Assembly: GCA_029891385.1 (NCBI GenBank) | Contig: JAIWQS010000137.1 | Span: forward strand, 186,001-250,000 | Direction: 5' to 3' | Length of the DNA: 64,000 nt | From: Erythroxylum novogranatense | Taxonomy: Eukaryota > Streptophyta > Magnoliopsida > Malpighiales > Erythroxylaceae | Part shown: positions 34,807-46,262 of the stretch, in pieces | Position numbering within the stretch: the first letter of the stretch is position 1 | Layout of the letters: every line of letters begins with the position of its first letter | Program-made: the position numbers and the translations under genes | Notes under the pieces: model-generated | Database searches by the model: none | What the model was told of the DNA's origin: nothing | The model's input: only the letters and a program-made list of their open reading frames with translations

Positions 34807-37800
34807 ATGGCAGCCGAGGATGAAATCATGCCTGCCCCAGAAGGTAAGACATCATCTCTCCTCTTCTCTCTAGACTCCGAGTATTACAAGATCGTTAGAT
34901 TTCACTGTCATTATTTAGAAGAATATACAGAAGTCATAGTGGCACGGATGACGGATAATTAGGCATTTGGCTGTGCCTGTTGGAAAAGATTGTTGTTCTG
35001 CTCAGCAGAAGCTAAATTTTTGTTAGTGAAAAGCATGCCTTTACACGTAAAAAAATGTGTTGCAGGATGCATTACCAAACGAGGATGCATTAACCAAAAC
35101 TAAATTTTTGTTTTGCTTTATTTCCTTGTTAACTAAGTAGAGAACTGTTTGGCTACTGGAACTACTTGATAGAACTGCAAATGCTTCCTCTGATACACAA
35201 GTGGATATGCAGCCTGTTGACATTTTGGATTTCCATAGATCAATAGTTGGATACGGTTAAGTGACATTCAAAGGAACGAAGCTTTCTTGTATGAGTTGTT
35301 TATTTGCATTATAGTTAATTAATTGAGATGGCACGATAAAGGACTTGCAGAGGGGGTGCAATTTGGTGCAAGATGCTCCTTTGAAACCTTTTGCCATCTA
35401 AGCTTCTGAGGAATCTCAAAGGATGAGTGTGGTTTTCTCTTCTGTCCTACTTCTTCTTATGTTCAAAGTTGTTTGTAGGGTTATTATCGGTAATCTGTGT
35501 TCTTTGGAAATTCTTGAAGGTTTCACTTTAAATGTGGATTCTTTGATCGTGCGATCTAAAAACCATGTATGTTTAAAGAATGAAGAACACTGTTGATCCT
35601 CAAAAGCTACAGCTTAGTAACAAAGACTTAATTAAGACAGTAAATCCAACACTTAAAAAATGAAAATGGAAACTGATGCAATCTCGAACTTATCGTGTCC
35701 CTAAGTTATTCTTCTGCAACCTTAATACATCAAAATTACTCAAGTAAAATGTCTACGATCATATGCAATATGAAAATTTGAAATAATAAGGAATAATAGT
35801 TTATGTTGATTCAAGTTTGTCAAAAGCAGAGAAGTTTGGGTCATCATATATCTTTACAAACAATGTCTGGTAATGTCAGGATCGAGTTGCTGCTCTTTAG
35901 AAATTTGTGTTTTCTCATTGCTGTTTCCGGATTCTTATCCTAGATTTTCTTTATGGTCAGCAATGGGGGAGAAAACAGTGCAGGATATGATTTGGAATCT
36001 GTTATGTGATGAAACGGTGAAGTTTATTATTTTTCATGGGGAGGCTGGAAGCGGGAAGACGTGGACGGCCAGATTCATGAGTGAGTGCGCAATTGGTGAA
36101 GGCCTATTTGATGGAGCTCTATGGCTGTATCTAAATAAGAAGTACGATAAAATGTCTCTTGTCCAGAGCATTGCCAGCCAGTTGTCTCTGCTGTGCTCTG
36201 GTGATGAGTTGGAAGATGAAGAATATAATGAGGAAGAGATGAACAAGATGGAGGAGGGCGAGCAAAAGAAAAAGGAAAACGAACTACAAGAAAAGTTGGA
36301 GCAAAAGATTTCTGAATTGCTTGGGAGAAAGAAATATCTTCTGATCTTGGACGATGAGGGGAGTAAGATGACCCAGAAAGAGATTGAAGACATATTAAAC
36401 TCCTTTATCCGTCCAAATCAGAGGCAATCACTCAGGTTTTTGGTTATTAGACGTAAAAGCGACAGTGGTGAAGTAACAGGGGAACTGCCTGAGTTGGGGG
36501 GCTTGTCCAAAGCTGAATCGTTATCTCTGTTTGAAACCAGAGCCAAGTTGCAAGTCCCTGAATGTCTGTCCAAAGCCAAACAAGATATTTTGGAGAAGTG
36601 TAAGGATTTACCTGCTGCAATTATAGTGATAGCAGAAGCATTGAGGTACATCGCACAGCAAAGTTCCAAACAGTGGACACTGGAAAAAGCATTTGAAAGA
36701 GCTTGTGAGAAGGTAGACGATGGTGTTAAGGACATATTTCGTTGTGGGTATGACATGTTGCCCAGCAGTGAATTGAAAAGCTGCTGCTGGTATAGCAGGC
36801 AACTGTTTGAAAAACATGGTGGTTGCCATTATAATGAATTAATTGCATGTTGGATCATGGAGGGATATCTTGGTTTTACAGATTGCATAAAGAAAGGATA
36901 CATGAAGGGCCACAGGGTTCTTATGGAGTTTATAGATCGAGGAATGCTTAAAATACAAGAAGACAACATCGTCACCATGGAAAAGAAGGCACTGGAGGTG
37001 ACTGATGACCGTGTTCACGGGATTGGTAGCACGTCCTATCTAGGACTAGCTAACATTTACGATGAAGGAGAATGGAACTCTCTTGGGAAAATTGTACTTG
37101 CAGATGGTATGATAAAAACTGTGTGCAACCCTAAAAGCTGGGAGAGGCTTTGTACATTATTAATTGATGGGAATAAACTATCTGAGGGATCTCCTGACTT
37201 CTTTCATAATCTGAAGGAACTCAAAGTTCTTGCTGTTTTCGAACCCAGATTTAGATCTGTTCCCTCGTCTTTGTCTAACATGGAGAAACTTGAGGTGCTT
37301 GTGCTAAGAGGATGTGAGATGTTGGACGAAGTGCAGTTCATCTCGAATCTCAAGTCATTAGCTGTTCTTGAGATATCTGATGCTAGTTCCTTGAGGGAAA
37401 TTGGGTTTAATATTTTTGATAACATGACTAACCTCAGGAGTCTTAATCTATCCAGAGTCCAGATTACATCACTAGATTCTCCAACCAAAGAGCATAGTAA
37501 ATTGCGTTGGTTAATCCTTAAGGAATGCTCTAGCTTGAAAGCAGTACCAACCCTGACCCTTTTCGAGAACCTTGAGGTTCTTGATACTTCTGGTGCTACA
37601 CAGTTGAAGGACACCAGTAAACGCAATTTAAATTTCAATTCATTGCATAAACTTCAACTGATTAACTTTTCCCAAACCAAAATTAGTGCATTTCCTTTTG
37701 TACAGCAACTTTCAAAGCTGAACCAAATCTTCTTATGCGATTGTGAGTTCTTACCAAGATTGCCAGGCCTTCCACACAGCATTCAAACTCTTGACCTTTC

Positions 37801-39676
37801 AGGTTGCAGCCACTTTTCTGAGATTGGGAAAACACAGAAGCAGTGTGAACTTAAGCTGCTTGATCTTTCACGAACCCCTATTGAAAAACTTGAAAAACTA
37901 CCATTTCTGACCAGAAGCCTTTGTAGTCTCATTTTAAATGGATGTGAGAAAATTACTCAATTTCCTTCCACATCTGCTGTTGAAAAACTAGAGATACTTG
38001 ATCTTTCGAATGCCAAGAATTTGGTTGAATTTGTGGACCAATCTTTCAGTCATTTGATGCATCTCCGAGTTCTCAACCTCTCAAACACCAAAATTGAGAA
38101 GGTGCCATCACTTTCTGGACTTGGCAACCTTTGCCAACTTTTACTTGCTGGATGTCTGAACCTTTTTCAGTTTCCAAAGATGGACGATGCCGGTAAAATT
38201 GAAATTCTTGATATATCGGATTGTAAGGCTTTGACGGGGATACCAACTCAATCTTTCAAATTCTTCTCTCGTCTTCAACAACTCAATCTCTCTGGTACAA
38301 GTAACCTCAAAGATTTTGACACATCATTCTTGAAGAATATGATTTCCCTTCAGATTGTAAACCTTTCTGGAGTCCCTCTCAAGGTATATCCACCATCGGC
38401 TAAGCATTTGAGTGTCAGTCAGCTTTTACCCAGTACTTCTTCAGTATCAAGTCAAGTGTCAACTTTTGGAACTGTTTCTGAAAATGAGGTTATGGATTCA
38501 TCAGAGAGCCACATCAAAGGAATACCTCACGAGTTCTTGGAGTTGAACAGTCTTAAGATACTTACTCTTTCAAAATTGGAGGATATTGAATGGGGGAAGA
38601 TAAAGTGTTTACCTGAGGAAATTTATTTTGATGGATTGAGCATCTTCAAGTTGGGTGATGTCTATGCTGATACCTATGAGCCTTCGACATCCACTTGCGC
38701 TACCTATCCTCATTTCTATATTTGTCCTGCGAAGGAGGAAGGGAAAGAGGAAATTATCCAATGTGACAAAGAACCATTTGTCAGGGATATTTACTACTAC
38801 TACTTGACTAGGCATACTCCTCATCATGAAACAGAAGACAGATTTTTTGAGATTCATGGATTTCATAGTTTTCCTGAAAGTTTTGGTAATATTCTTAAGT
38901 TTGCCTCTTATGTGTTTTTCAATGATACTCAATCACTGAGTAGCTTATCTGAGTTAGGAGCTGACAACACTAAGGGCATGAAAGGTTGCTGGTTTGACAG
39001 TTGCAAAAACTTGCAAACCATTATTAATGAAGAAGAGAAAGAGGCAAGATTCGGGGAAAATTTGGAGATTCTGTGGATTTCAAATCTTCCACATCTGGAA
39101 ACAATATACAAGGGGAACCTTCAAGTTCTGAATGACCTTCATTATAAGGTCCTTCAGAAATTGAAATGTTTGTTTCTGGACTGCTGCCCGAAGCTTACAA
39201 CCATCTACACCTCATCCTTGCTTCCAGAGAACCTTGAGATCCTTGAAATTCATTTCTGTGATAAGTTACAGACTCTGTTTGAACATGAGAAACAAACAGA
39301 GTTATCACTGAAGAAGTTACACTCGTTGCATCTGTTTGAGCTACCAGAATTGAAGAGTATTGGATTTGTGTTTCCATCTCTGAAATGTTTAAAGGTTGAG
39401 CAGTGTCCAATGCTTTCAGAAATTTGCCCCCACTCAACCCAGCCTCCGCTAGATCTTGAAGTTCTCAAAGTCAAGTCCTGCGATAAGTTGGTGACTCTGT
39501 TTGGGAATAACTCATTGGAGCATAAATTTCGCGAGTTACACTCGTTGCATCTGTGTGAGCTACCAGAATTGAAGAGCATTGGAGGCGTGTTTCCATCTCT
39601 AAAAAGTCCAAAAGTTGAGCTGTGTCCAAAGCTTCCAGAAGATATCCTCCTTGATTTAGCTTCTACAAGATCTTGA
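34807..39676 (+). CDS. NB-ARC/LRR disease-resistance protein (NLR) without TIR or CC domain
   Basis: Model: exon 1 at 34807-34843 (ATG, 12 codons plus one base, donor G|GTAAGAC), intron to 35960 (acceptor GGTCAG), exon 2 at 35961-39676. The join keeps frame and gives about 1250 residues. NB-ARC: P-loop 'GEAGSGKT' (residues 39-46), kinase-2 'YLLILDDE' (138-145), RNBS-B-like 'LRFLVIRRK', a GLPL position reading 'DLPAA' (228-232), RNBS-D-like 'CCWYSRQLF...ACWIMEGYLG' (287-316). The MHD position reads 'TMEK' (351-354). From about residue 410 to the end are Leu-rich repeats, interrupted by a non-repeat stretch at about 850-1010. Plant NLRs sense pathogen effectors in the cytosol and switch on defence. 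The overall plan resembles the At4g19050-like group. Only 13 residues precede the NB-ARC-linked region, so no TIR, coiled-coil or RPW8 domain is visible. The open frame upstream of 35961 lacks a good start and is probably intronic. Confidence 0.85.
36200..36319 (+). other. Charged insertion inside the NB-ARC domain
   Basis: About 40 residues between the RNBS-A-like region and kinase-2 are almost only Glu, Asp, Lys, Asn and Gln with spaced Leu and Ile. It starts 'DELEDEEYNEEEMNKMEE'. The pattern suggests one long charged helix or coiled coil. Most NB-ARC domains have a shorter, less acidic link here. Confidence 0.7.
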
Positions 39677-39809
39677 AGTTCTTGAAATCAAGTCCTGTAA
39701 TAAGTTGGGCGCTGAGTTTGCATATAACTCGCCGGAGTGTAAATTTCAGAAGTTACAGAAAGTGCATATTTTTTATCTACCAGAGTTGAAGATTATCGTA
39801 AGTGTGTAG
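39664..39809 (+). pseudogene. LRR remnant beyond the NLR stop codon
   Basis: In a different frame from the CDS end, this stretch reads 'LLQDLEVLEIKSCNKLG' and 'LQKVHIFYLPELKIIV' up to a stop near 39809. It repeats the unit seen in frame at about 39440-39600 ('LDLEVLKVKSCDKL', 'LHSLHLCELPELKSIG'). The reading frame of the last LRR unit was therefore lost by an indel near 39650, shortening the protein by roughly 45-50 residues. Confidence 0.75.
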
Positions 39810-40230
39810 TCTTCTTGGAAAGATTTCAAGATCAAGCAACGCCCACTATTTTGGTCGATATGAAGGGTAATAAAAAGGTGCAGAAACATCCTTGTACATT
39901 GCCTGCGTCATGTTTCTGTTTTCCCCTATTATAATTTTGTTGTCCATTTTACTGAACTTTAGACATTCTTCTTCATAACCATCCCCCGAACCTCAAAGTT
40001 CTGGCGGTAAAAGAATTTGATTTCGGTTCTCTTTCACTCAGATTTATAGCTAAAAACGGTAGGCATGTAGTATGTCAAATTGTTGAAGAAAAAATATCTG
40101 CAGCTCACAGCAAGAATGTAAATCTGAGAGCTTTGAATTTGTGAATTTTCAACTATTCTTTTCTGAGTGAAAATGTTTTACACTTACACTAGGTAAAAGT
40201 TAGATCCCAGAAATCCTCTACAAAGGTGGG
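39810..40230 (+). other. NLR downstream/3' untranslated region
   Basis: Non-coding apart from a short 'PPNLKVLAVKEF' reading near 39985, possibly another LRR relic. 40005-40230 is duplicated at 5006-5059 plus 14926-15155. It ends where a new LTR starts at 40231. Confidence 0.55.
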
Positions 40231-40552
40231 TGTTGAAGGCATTTTTATCATTAGAATTAATAGCATTTTTCCTTAATCTCTGGATTATTTATTGGGTTTT
40301 ATACATATTTTTCCTACTAAATTGTTTAGTTTATCTGAATTCGTATTTATAATTATTCATGTTTAATTTGTAAGAAATGTACTTGATTTTAGTTGTAAAG
40401 GAACACAATAGTCTAAGACGAAATGTTGTCGCAGAGGGAAGCATCGGAGAAAAGCATAAACGCAAGGCAAACTAAAAGAGAACAGCTGGAGGCGTGAACA
40501 TGGGCATGAATATAACGTTAGCCGCTGTGGTGTGAAGAGAACGAAGCAGGAG
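40231..40552 (+). repeat. Start of an older LTR, interrupted
   Basis: The copy at 15155 continues without it, so an insertion starts at 40231 (TGTTGAAGGC). AT-rich DNA passes into a purine-rich 'gaggcgtgaacatgggc' type block, as in the long LTRs at the window ends. It is cut at 40553 by the gypsy element. The purine-rich pieces at 49146-49364 and 54861-55010 may be its continuation. Confidence 0.4.
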
Positions 40553-40824
40553 GTACACTAAATCTTCATTTGTCAAATCGAACCATACACTTTTTCTTAT
40601 TCCTCGATATCCACAACTTTCTTTTATCACACTCTAACATATTATCATTTTCCTCACTATTTTTAACCGCTTAAACGACTGATACATGCTCATGCATGTG
40701 ACTCATATGCTAGACTGGGGATCAGTTGTCACTATCTGCCGTGACATGGCTTAAATGTATGTAACTTGACACATTTTTCAGAATGTCCATGTAAGATTGT
40801 ACAACCTGGCTCTGATACCACAAA
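40553..40824 (-). repeat. Second copy of the gypsy leader with primer-binding site
   Basis: 272 bp nearly identical to 45991-46262. Both hold GGCTCTGATACCA (minus strand TGGTATCAGAGCC, initiator Met tRNA site) four bases from an LTR. A leader outside the second LTR is not expected in a simple element. Confidence 0.85.
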
Positions 40825-42722
40825 TGTAGCATCCCACTCCCACAAGACCCGAACTAGACATCGAGGGTAATATCCGAACCCGTGTCTCACGAGGTTGGTA
40901 CGTTAGAGCAGTCAAAACAGTTCAAATACTCGGTAATGCATTTTTCTTTTGGAAAACAATCGAGTGCGCGTAAATCAGTAAACAATTTGGGCCCACGATA
41001 AGAAAATATTTTCAATCAAAACACTATTTCAGTAATCAAATTACAATACAGTATTAATCAATTGGGGCCCTCGGCAATAATAGTACTAATCTTGCGGAAA
41101 ATACAAAATTTACACATAATTCAGAATGACACAAATGCAGACGTGAACTGATCTCGACTTCAAACTCTGACTTTCTTGCAGTAATCATACTCATGTTTCA
41201 CTAACGGGGTACTCGTCAATTCCTAAAAAATAATTGCAATGTTGAGTGAGTTTGCGAACTCAATGAGAAATCATCATCGATGGTTCACTCAATTCATGCA
41301 TATACAATCGATTTACCATATATCACATACAATCATATTTCTCAAATGTAAGGCGTTTCGCCTTTCACACAATTCACATTCAATCACACCCTATATGCAA
41401 TGCACATGTGACAATTCACAATTCACATTCTATAATTGAGATCCTACTAATTTAATTTCAACCTTTCATCCTTCGTATCAATTGTAGACCTCTTTCTCTA
41501 GATCATAACGAATTAAACATCACCTCAATTGGAGGTCTACACCATTAGCTATGCCTAAAAAACTAACCCATCTCCATTAAGAAAATTGGTCCGCATGGCA
41601 AGACAAAGGATCGCCGCCGCGCGTGAACAAATTCCTTGAGGCTCGCCGCGACGTAGAGGAGCGGGCTTGTCGCGGCGTAATATTTCACGCTCGCCGCGAC
41701 GTCCCACCTTGCTCGTCGCGGCGAGTAACTAGTTACTCATCGCGACGAGGCCCCCAGCGCATGTCGCGACGTGCGGAACTTCGATCGTCTTCTCCGACGC
41801 ATTTTCACCATTTCTCTCTTTAAAATCAGTATTAACACACTCTCAACTACCCTATCTTTCACATTTTAAACCCATGCATGCATTAAACAACCATAAAAAC
41901 ACATTAAAACCATTTCACTTACCAATTAAGCCTCAATCTTCGAATCTTCCGAAAATCCTCTAAACCTTTAACACCAACGGTTTCCTCCCCAAAACCACAC
42001 CAAAGATCATCTTCCTTAGGATTTAGGCTTGGCTTTACACAAGGAGAAGAAGCTATCAAGCATCGAGCCAAAGATCAAGCACGGTGAAGAAACGGGGTCG
42101 ATCGGAGGAGAGGAAAATTGCCCTAGGAAGAAGACTTTCTTTCTTCTTTCTTATAACCTCGTGTATTTAAAGGTTAATCACCTAAGTCTCTTGTCTTTTT
42201 CCTCGCAAAACATTTAAATCTCTTTCTCTTTTCAATTAATTTCTAGTCCAATTTGTCTCCAAATTTCAATGGCTCGACATATTAAATTTCTACAACCATA
42301 ATTCTAAATTTCCATAGCCATTGGACAATTATTTCAGTGTTTATACAATCGATCAGTCCGTTACTCAGAGAATTTCCAGTCCGGACCCTTTTTCTCCCGA
42401 CTTTTCCATAAAATTCTGAAGTGTCGCTATCAATTGGCAATTACTCCAGAACATTTCCAATTCAATATTCAAACTCAATTATTCCAAAATTTCCAATAAA
42501 TCATAATCGAATCTAATTTTATCAAAAGTCACAATTCCCATCAGTATCACAATTAAATGCCGAAAAAATGCCATGAATGCATGTACCTATATGTGCATGT
42601 GCCAATTGACTCATTCCTCTAAAATTAGAGGCCAAATGAATGCTCAGTCAATAATATGCGGTAAAATCCTAACCCGTCTCAATTTATCAATATAATCTTC
42701 CCATCGGTGACGGGATGTTACA
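40825..42722 (-). repeat. Shorter LTR of the gypsy element
   Basis: 1898 bp. It is closely similar to 46263-49145 except that about 1 kb, corresponding to 46862-47846, is missing between 'cacatgtgaca' and 'ttctataattgag'. Confidence 0.85.
41590..41790. repeat. CpG-rich repeated-motif tract in the LTR
   Basis: About 200 bp with repeated 'gctcgycgcgrcg' words inside otherwise AT-rich DNA; its counterpart is at 48000-48210. The overlapping Arg/Ser-rich open frames (41623-41823, 47947-48243) differ between the copies and are not taken as genes. Confidence 0.8.
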
Positions 42723-45700
42723 ATTCTCCCCTCCTAACAAAAATTTCGTCCTCGAAATTTCATATAAGATTTATCAGGAAGGCAGAGGAATCTTTTCGAT
42801 TTTTGTTTTCCACTTATTTCGCTACACGAGTAATTTCTGCCAATTAACTGAAATCAATACAATCAATCACCTCTTTTGCACTGTCTTAACTGTTTCCTCA
42901 AGATTTCTCACAATTCTTCACTTTCAATATCAATAACACCTATATCAAATTGTAACAATATTTCCTAATCCTTTCTATGCAACACTTTGCAAATCCGAAT
43001 CATTTTTCATGTTTTATACTGAATTACCAATCCTTAGTTCTATTCACACTACAGTCACATAGAGGCCACTTTCAGTATCCTCTAATTACAACTTTATCTA
43101 CTGTTCGGAGCATTTCATTTATCATTTACAAAAATACATCTCTTCAGTGTTAAAACACTAATCTCATAAGCTTCCGTAACCTCAACACTAGTTAATTCGA
43201 CTCATTGACATTCATTTGGATTCACTTAATCCCTATTACAGATTCATTTTACTCATCAACATAATACACTGTTCAAATGGTGTCACCAATAAACAATGGC
43301 TATACTCACAATCAATCTAGACTATACATCAATCTCATGTCCCTATGAATTCCAAACATATCAGTTTTACATTTTTCTCCAACAATCAAGGTTGTTGGTT
43401 AATCGCACATATAATCATTCGACTTTTCATTCTAAACCATCAATTACTCTTTCGATGTACTCTTACTCAAACATCAGGCTCTGTTCGTTCCTCGCAATTT
43501 CTCTAACAGTTTCTTTAGTAGGTAATACCCATATTTCTTAATCGAACTATACATATCACTATCCTCAATAATTGGAGTCAGTTTTCAATTCCTCGATAAG
43601 GTTCACAATTTCTAAATCCTCAATTCGGGTTTTGTCAATCCTTCTTGATGCACACCTACTTTGGAATCTCAATAGCTAATAATACTTTCTTTTTGCCCCT
43701 TGCTAGCTCGACTATTAACACTCAACAATAATACACTAGATTTAATAACCTTATCGCCCAATTTTTGCTATTGAATTCCTGTTCAATCCATTTAATTGCA
43801 TCACTATCTTAACTTTGCGACTACTCAATCGCTTAATCCTTTTTCTAATCATTCAAATTCCCGAAATATCTCGATCATTATTGATTTGCATATCCATGGA
43901 TATATCCATAAACGTTTATGTACAATTAATGTCTCCAAGCTTTTAAAGCAATACTTAGTACAACAAATTTCAAATCATCAATCACAATACAGCCCACGAA
44001 GTTATATATGTCCCTAGGTACATAAAATCATTTTACACAATTTTGATAGATTGCATCATAACCTTTACTGGGACACTTCAGTATATATTGCAAAATCTCC
44101 AAATGTCTCTTTTACAATCATCAGTCATACTATTCACACGTTTTTCCTCAAACATTTTTGTCAAAGCTAAAGCCAGAAAATCTTTGACAATTTCTGGACG
44201 TATCCAACATTCAGTTAATTCTAATTAACTCCAAATCCCGTATACATATATTCCTTGAAATTTCGCATTTTATCAACACCTCTATCATCATTAAGTCTCC
44301 CAATGTGCCATATTCGTATACTAATTCATCCACTATTTATTTGGTCAACTAAGATTCACTCTTATGAAACCTGCATGATAAACAATTTTCTCAACTGTGC
44401 CAATTTATCTACTACATTTTTCAAATGCATTCAATTGATCATCTATGCTTATAGTAATTATCCACTCTAAACAAAATTGAGACATTTTACTCTTCAGTAG
44501 TATAATAAACTCCTTATACCCATGATCGATTCATATAATTCTCTAAATATCGATTGTCTCCAATGAGGAACAATTTTCTTATAACTTTCTCAGTTTCATC
44601 ATAACATATTCTGACACATGTTCCTTTACCCTAGTTCTCCAAATAATCCAATTTATTACCATCATTACAAACTGGGTTGATAACACATTCATCATATCAA
44701 TTTTGTACTTTCAGAACATAATTACACAAAATATACACGAACCTATATTCTTCTCATATTTGCAATTAATATTTCCTTAATGTGCAGTAATTTTCTTACA
44801 TAATCGGGTTCATCTCATCAACATAATGTACACTTTTTCAGTAGCATATTTTATCTCTTACACTTGAGTCTCCGCTAGGATGAGGACTCCAAAATTAACT
44901 TTTACTTCATTTCAAATTTATCTCTTCAATGATTACTCTCAAATCAAATTATCAGATCAACTAAACCTTATCAATCATTAATATTGTTCATAAAACTTTA
45001 TCAATCAACTATTTTTCATCAATATATATCGGTCATTCTTAATACCTCGAGAAGATCAATTTCAACTACGCAGAATATCCCAATAAAAGCAGTTCATGCC
45101 ATGCCTTACAAGATCACAACATCCCTTATAATGAGGCTCTGTAGGGCATTTAAACAATTTCATTTACTTTAATATCTTGGTATACATCGCTATAATCATC
45201 ACATCTTATCAGAAAATATATTCACATCAATTTACCCATTAGTAGCTTATACTACTAAGAACACTTTAATCCTATTTAATTCTAGATAACCTTTCTCTTT
45301 TTGGTACTAGTTCTCGATCATGGGGACTTTACGATACTCATGTCCCTCTTTTATTCCCTCAAACTCATCACCTATGCTAACATCATTAACAGTCTCACTT
45401 CTTTCCCAATTGATTATCATAAATACTTTCATTTCTTATTCTAACTCATACTAAACTTTAAACGACAAGGACTATGACCAACAATTATCCACTAGTTCAC
45501 CAATTGCTTCCAATGACATCTCCACACATATAAGACAGTTAAACTTAATATTTTCACTTGCTATGGTGCTCCCATAATCAGGTGTGTATTTACTTAGGCA
45601 AATCAACTAAACCTTGACAACTTTTTCATCCATCAGTATCATTGTCTTACATTTCAATCTTTTCATTATTGCATCATACCCATGTATTTTCACACTCAAA

Positions 45701-45990
45701 TCAATATCATAGATGTACAATCACTCTTGATTTCTCACTAACATAATTGATTCACAGTCATAAATCATTATTCATAACTCTCGTCACGATAATCAATCCC
45801 AATTGTAACTTCTCAAGATCATAAGACATTTTATTTTCATCCACTTTATACACTTGAAATCTTGCCATTATCATATCTCTATTTTCCTCTATCAATCCAC
45901 AACGATATATATATATATATCTATCCCACATCCAAGGATATACCCAGTATAACTCTGATGTTGTATTTCATAATATATCTGCCAATAACA
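42723..45990 (-). pseudogene. Decayed internal region of the gypsy element
   Basis: 3.3 kb of AT-rich DNA. Short plus-strand open frames are scattered and none carries a domain. The minus strand is full of stops and I could not read protease, reverse transcriptase or integrase motifs. Only the 3' end ('GAGGACGAAATTT' and the polypurine tract AGGAGGGGAGAATT) is recognisable. It is either a non-autonomous derivative or heavily mutated. An (AT)8 run lies at 45905-45920. Confidence 0.5.
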
Positions 45991-46244
45991 GTACACTAAA
46001 TCTTCATTTGTCAAATTGAACCATACACTTTTTCTTATTCCTCGATATCCACAACTTCCTTTTATCACACTTTAACATATTATCATTTTTCTCACTATTT
46101 CTAACCGCTTAAACGACTGATACATGCTCATGCATGTGACTCATATGCTAGACTGGGGATCAGTTGTCACTATCTGCCGTGACATGGCTGAAATGTATGT
46201 AACTTGACACATTTTTCAGAATGCCCATGTAAGATTGTACAACC

Positions 46245-46258
46245 TGGCTCTGATACCA
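46245..46258 (-). promoter_or_regulatory. Primer-binding site of the gypsy element
   Basis: The minus strand reads TGGTATCAGAGCCA next to the LTR; it is complementary to the initiator methionine tRNA end. Confidence 0.8.
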
Positions 46259-46262
46259 CAAA

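Noticed and set aside
35873..35960. ATG at 35873 as the start of the NLR
   Set aside because: The first 30 residues look unlike an NLR N-terminus. A well-phased acceptor at 35960 and an exon-1 candidate with a good donor explain the gene better. It remains possible without transcript data.
36034..39579. Antisense open frames across the NLR
   Set aside because: They overlap a long, motif-rich gene on the plus strand and contain no domain.
42715..45172. Series of 60-95-codon plus-strand frames in the gypsy internal region
   Set aside because: They are His/Ile/Phe-rich, lack domains and run opposite to the element.
46245..46258. tRNA-like sequence GGCTCTGATACCA
   Set aside because: It is a retroelement primer-binding site of 13-18 bases, not a tRNA gene. 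The sites at 33909, 40807 and 6196 are the same kind. No full tRNA or rRNA gene was recognised.
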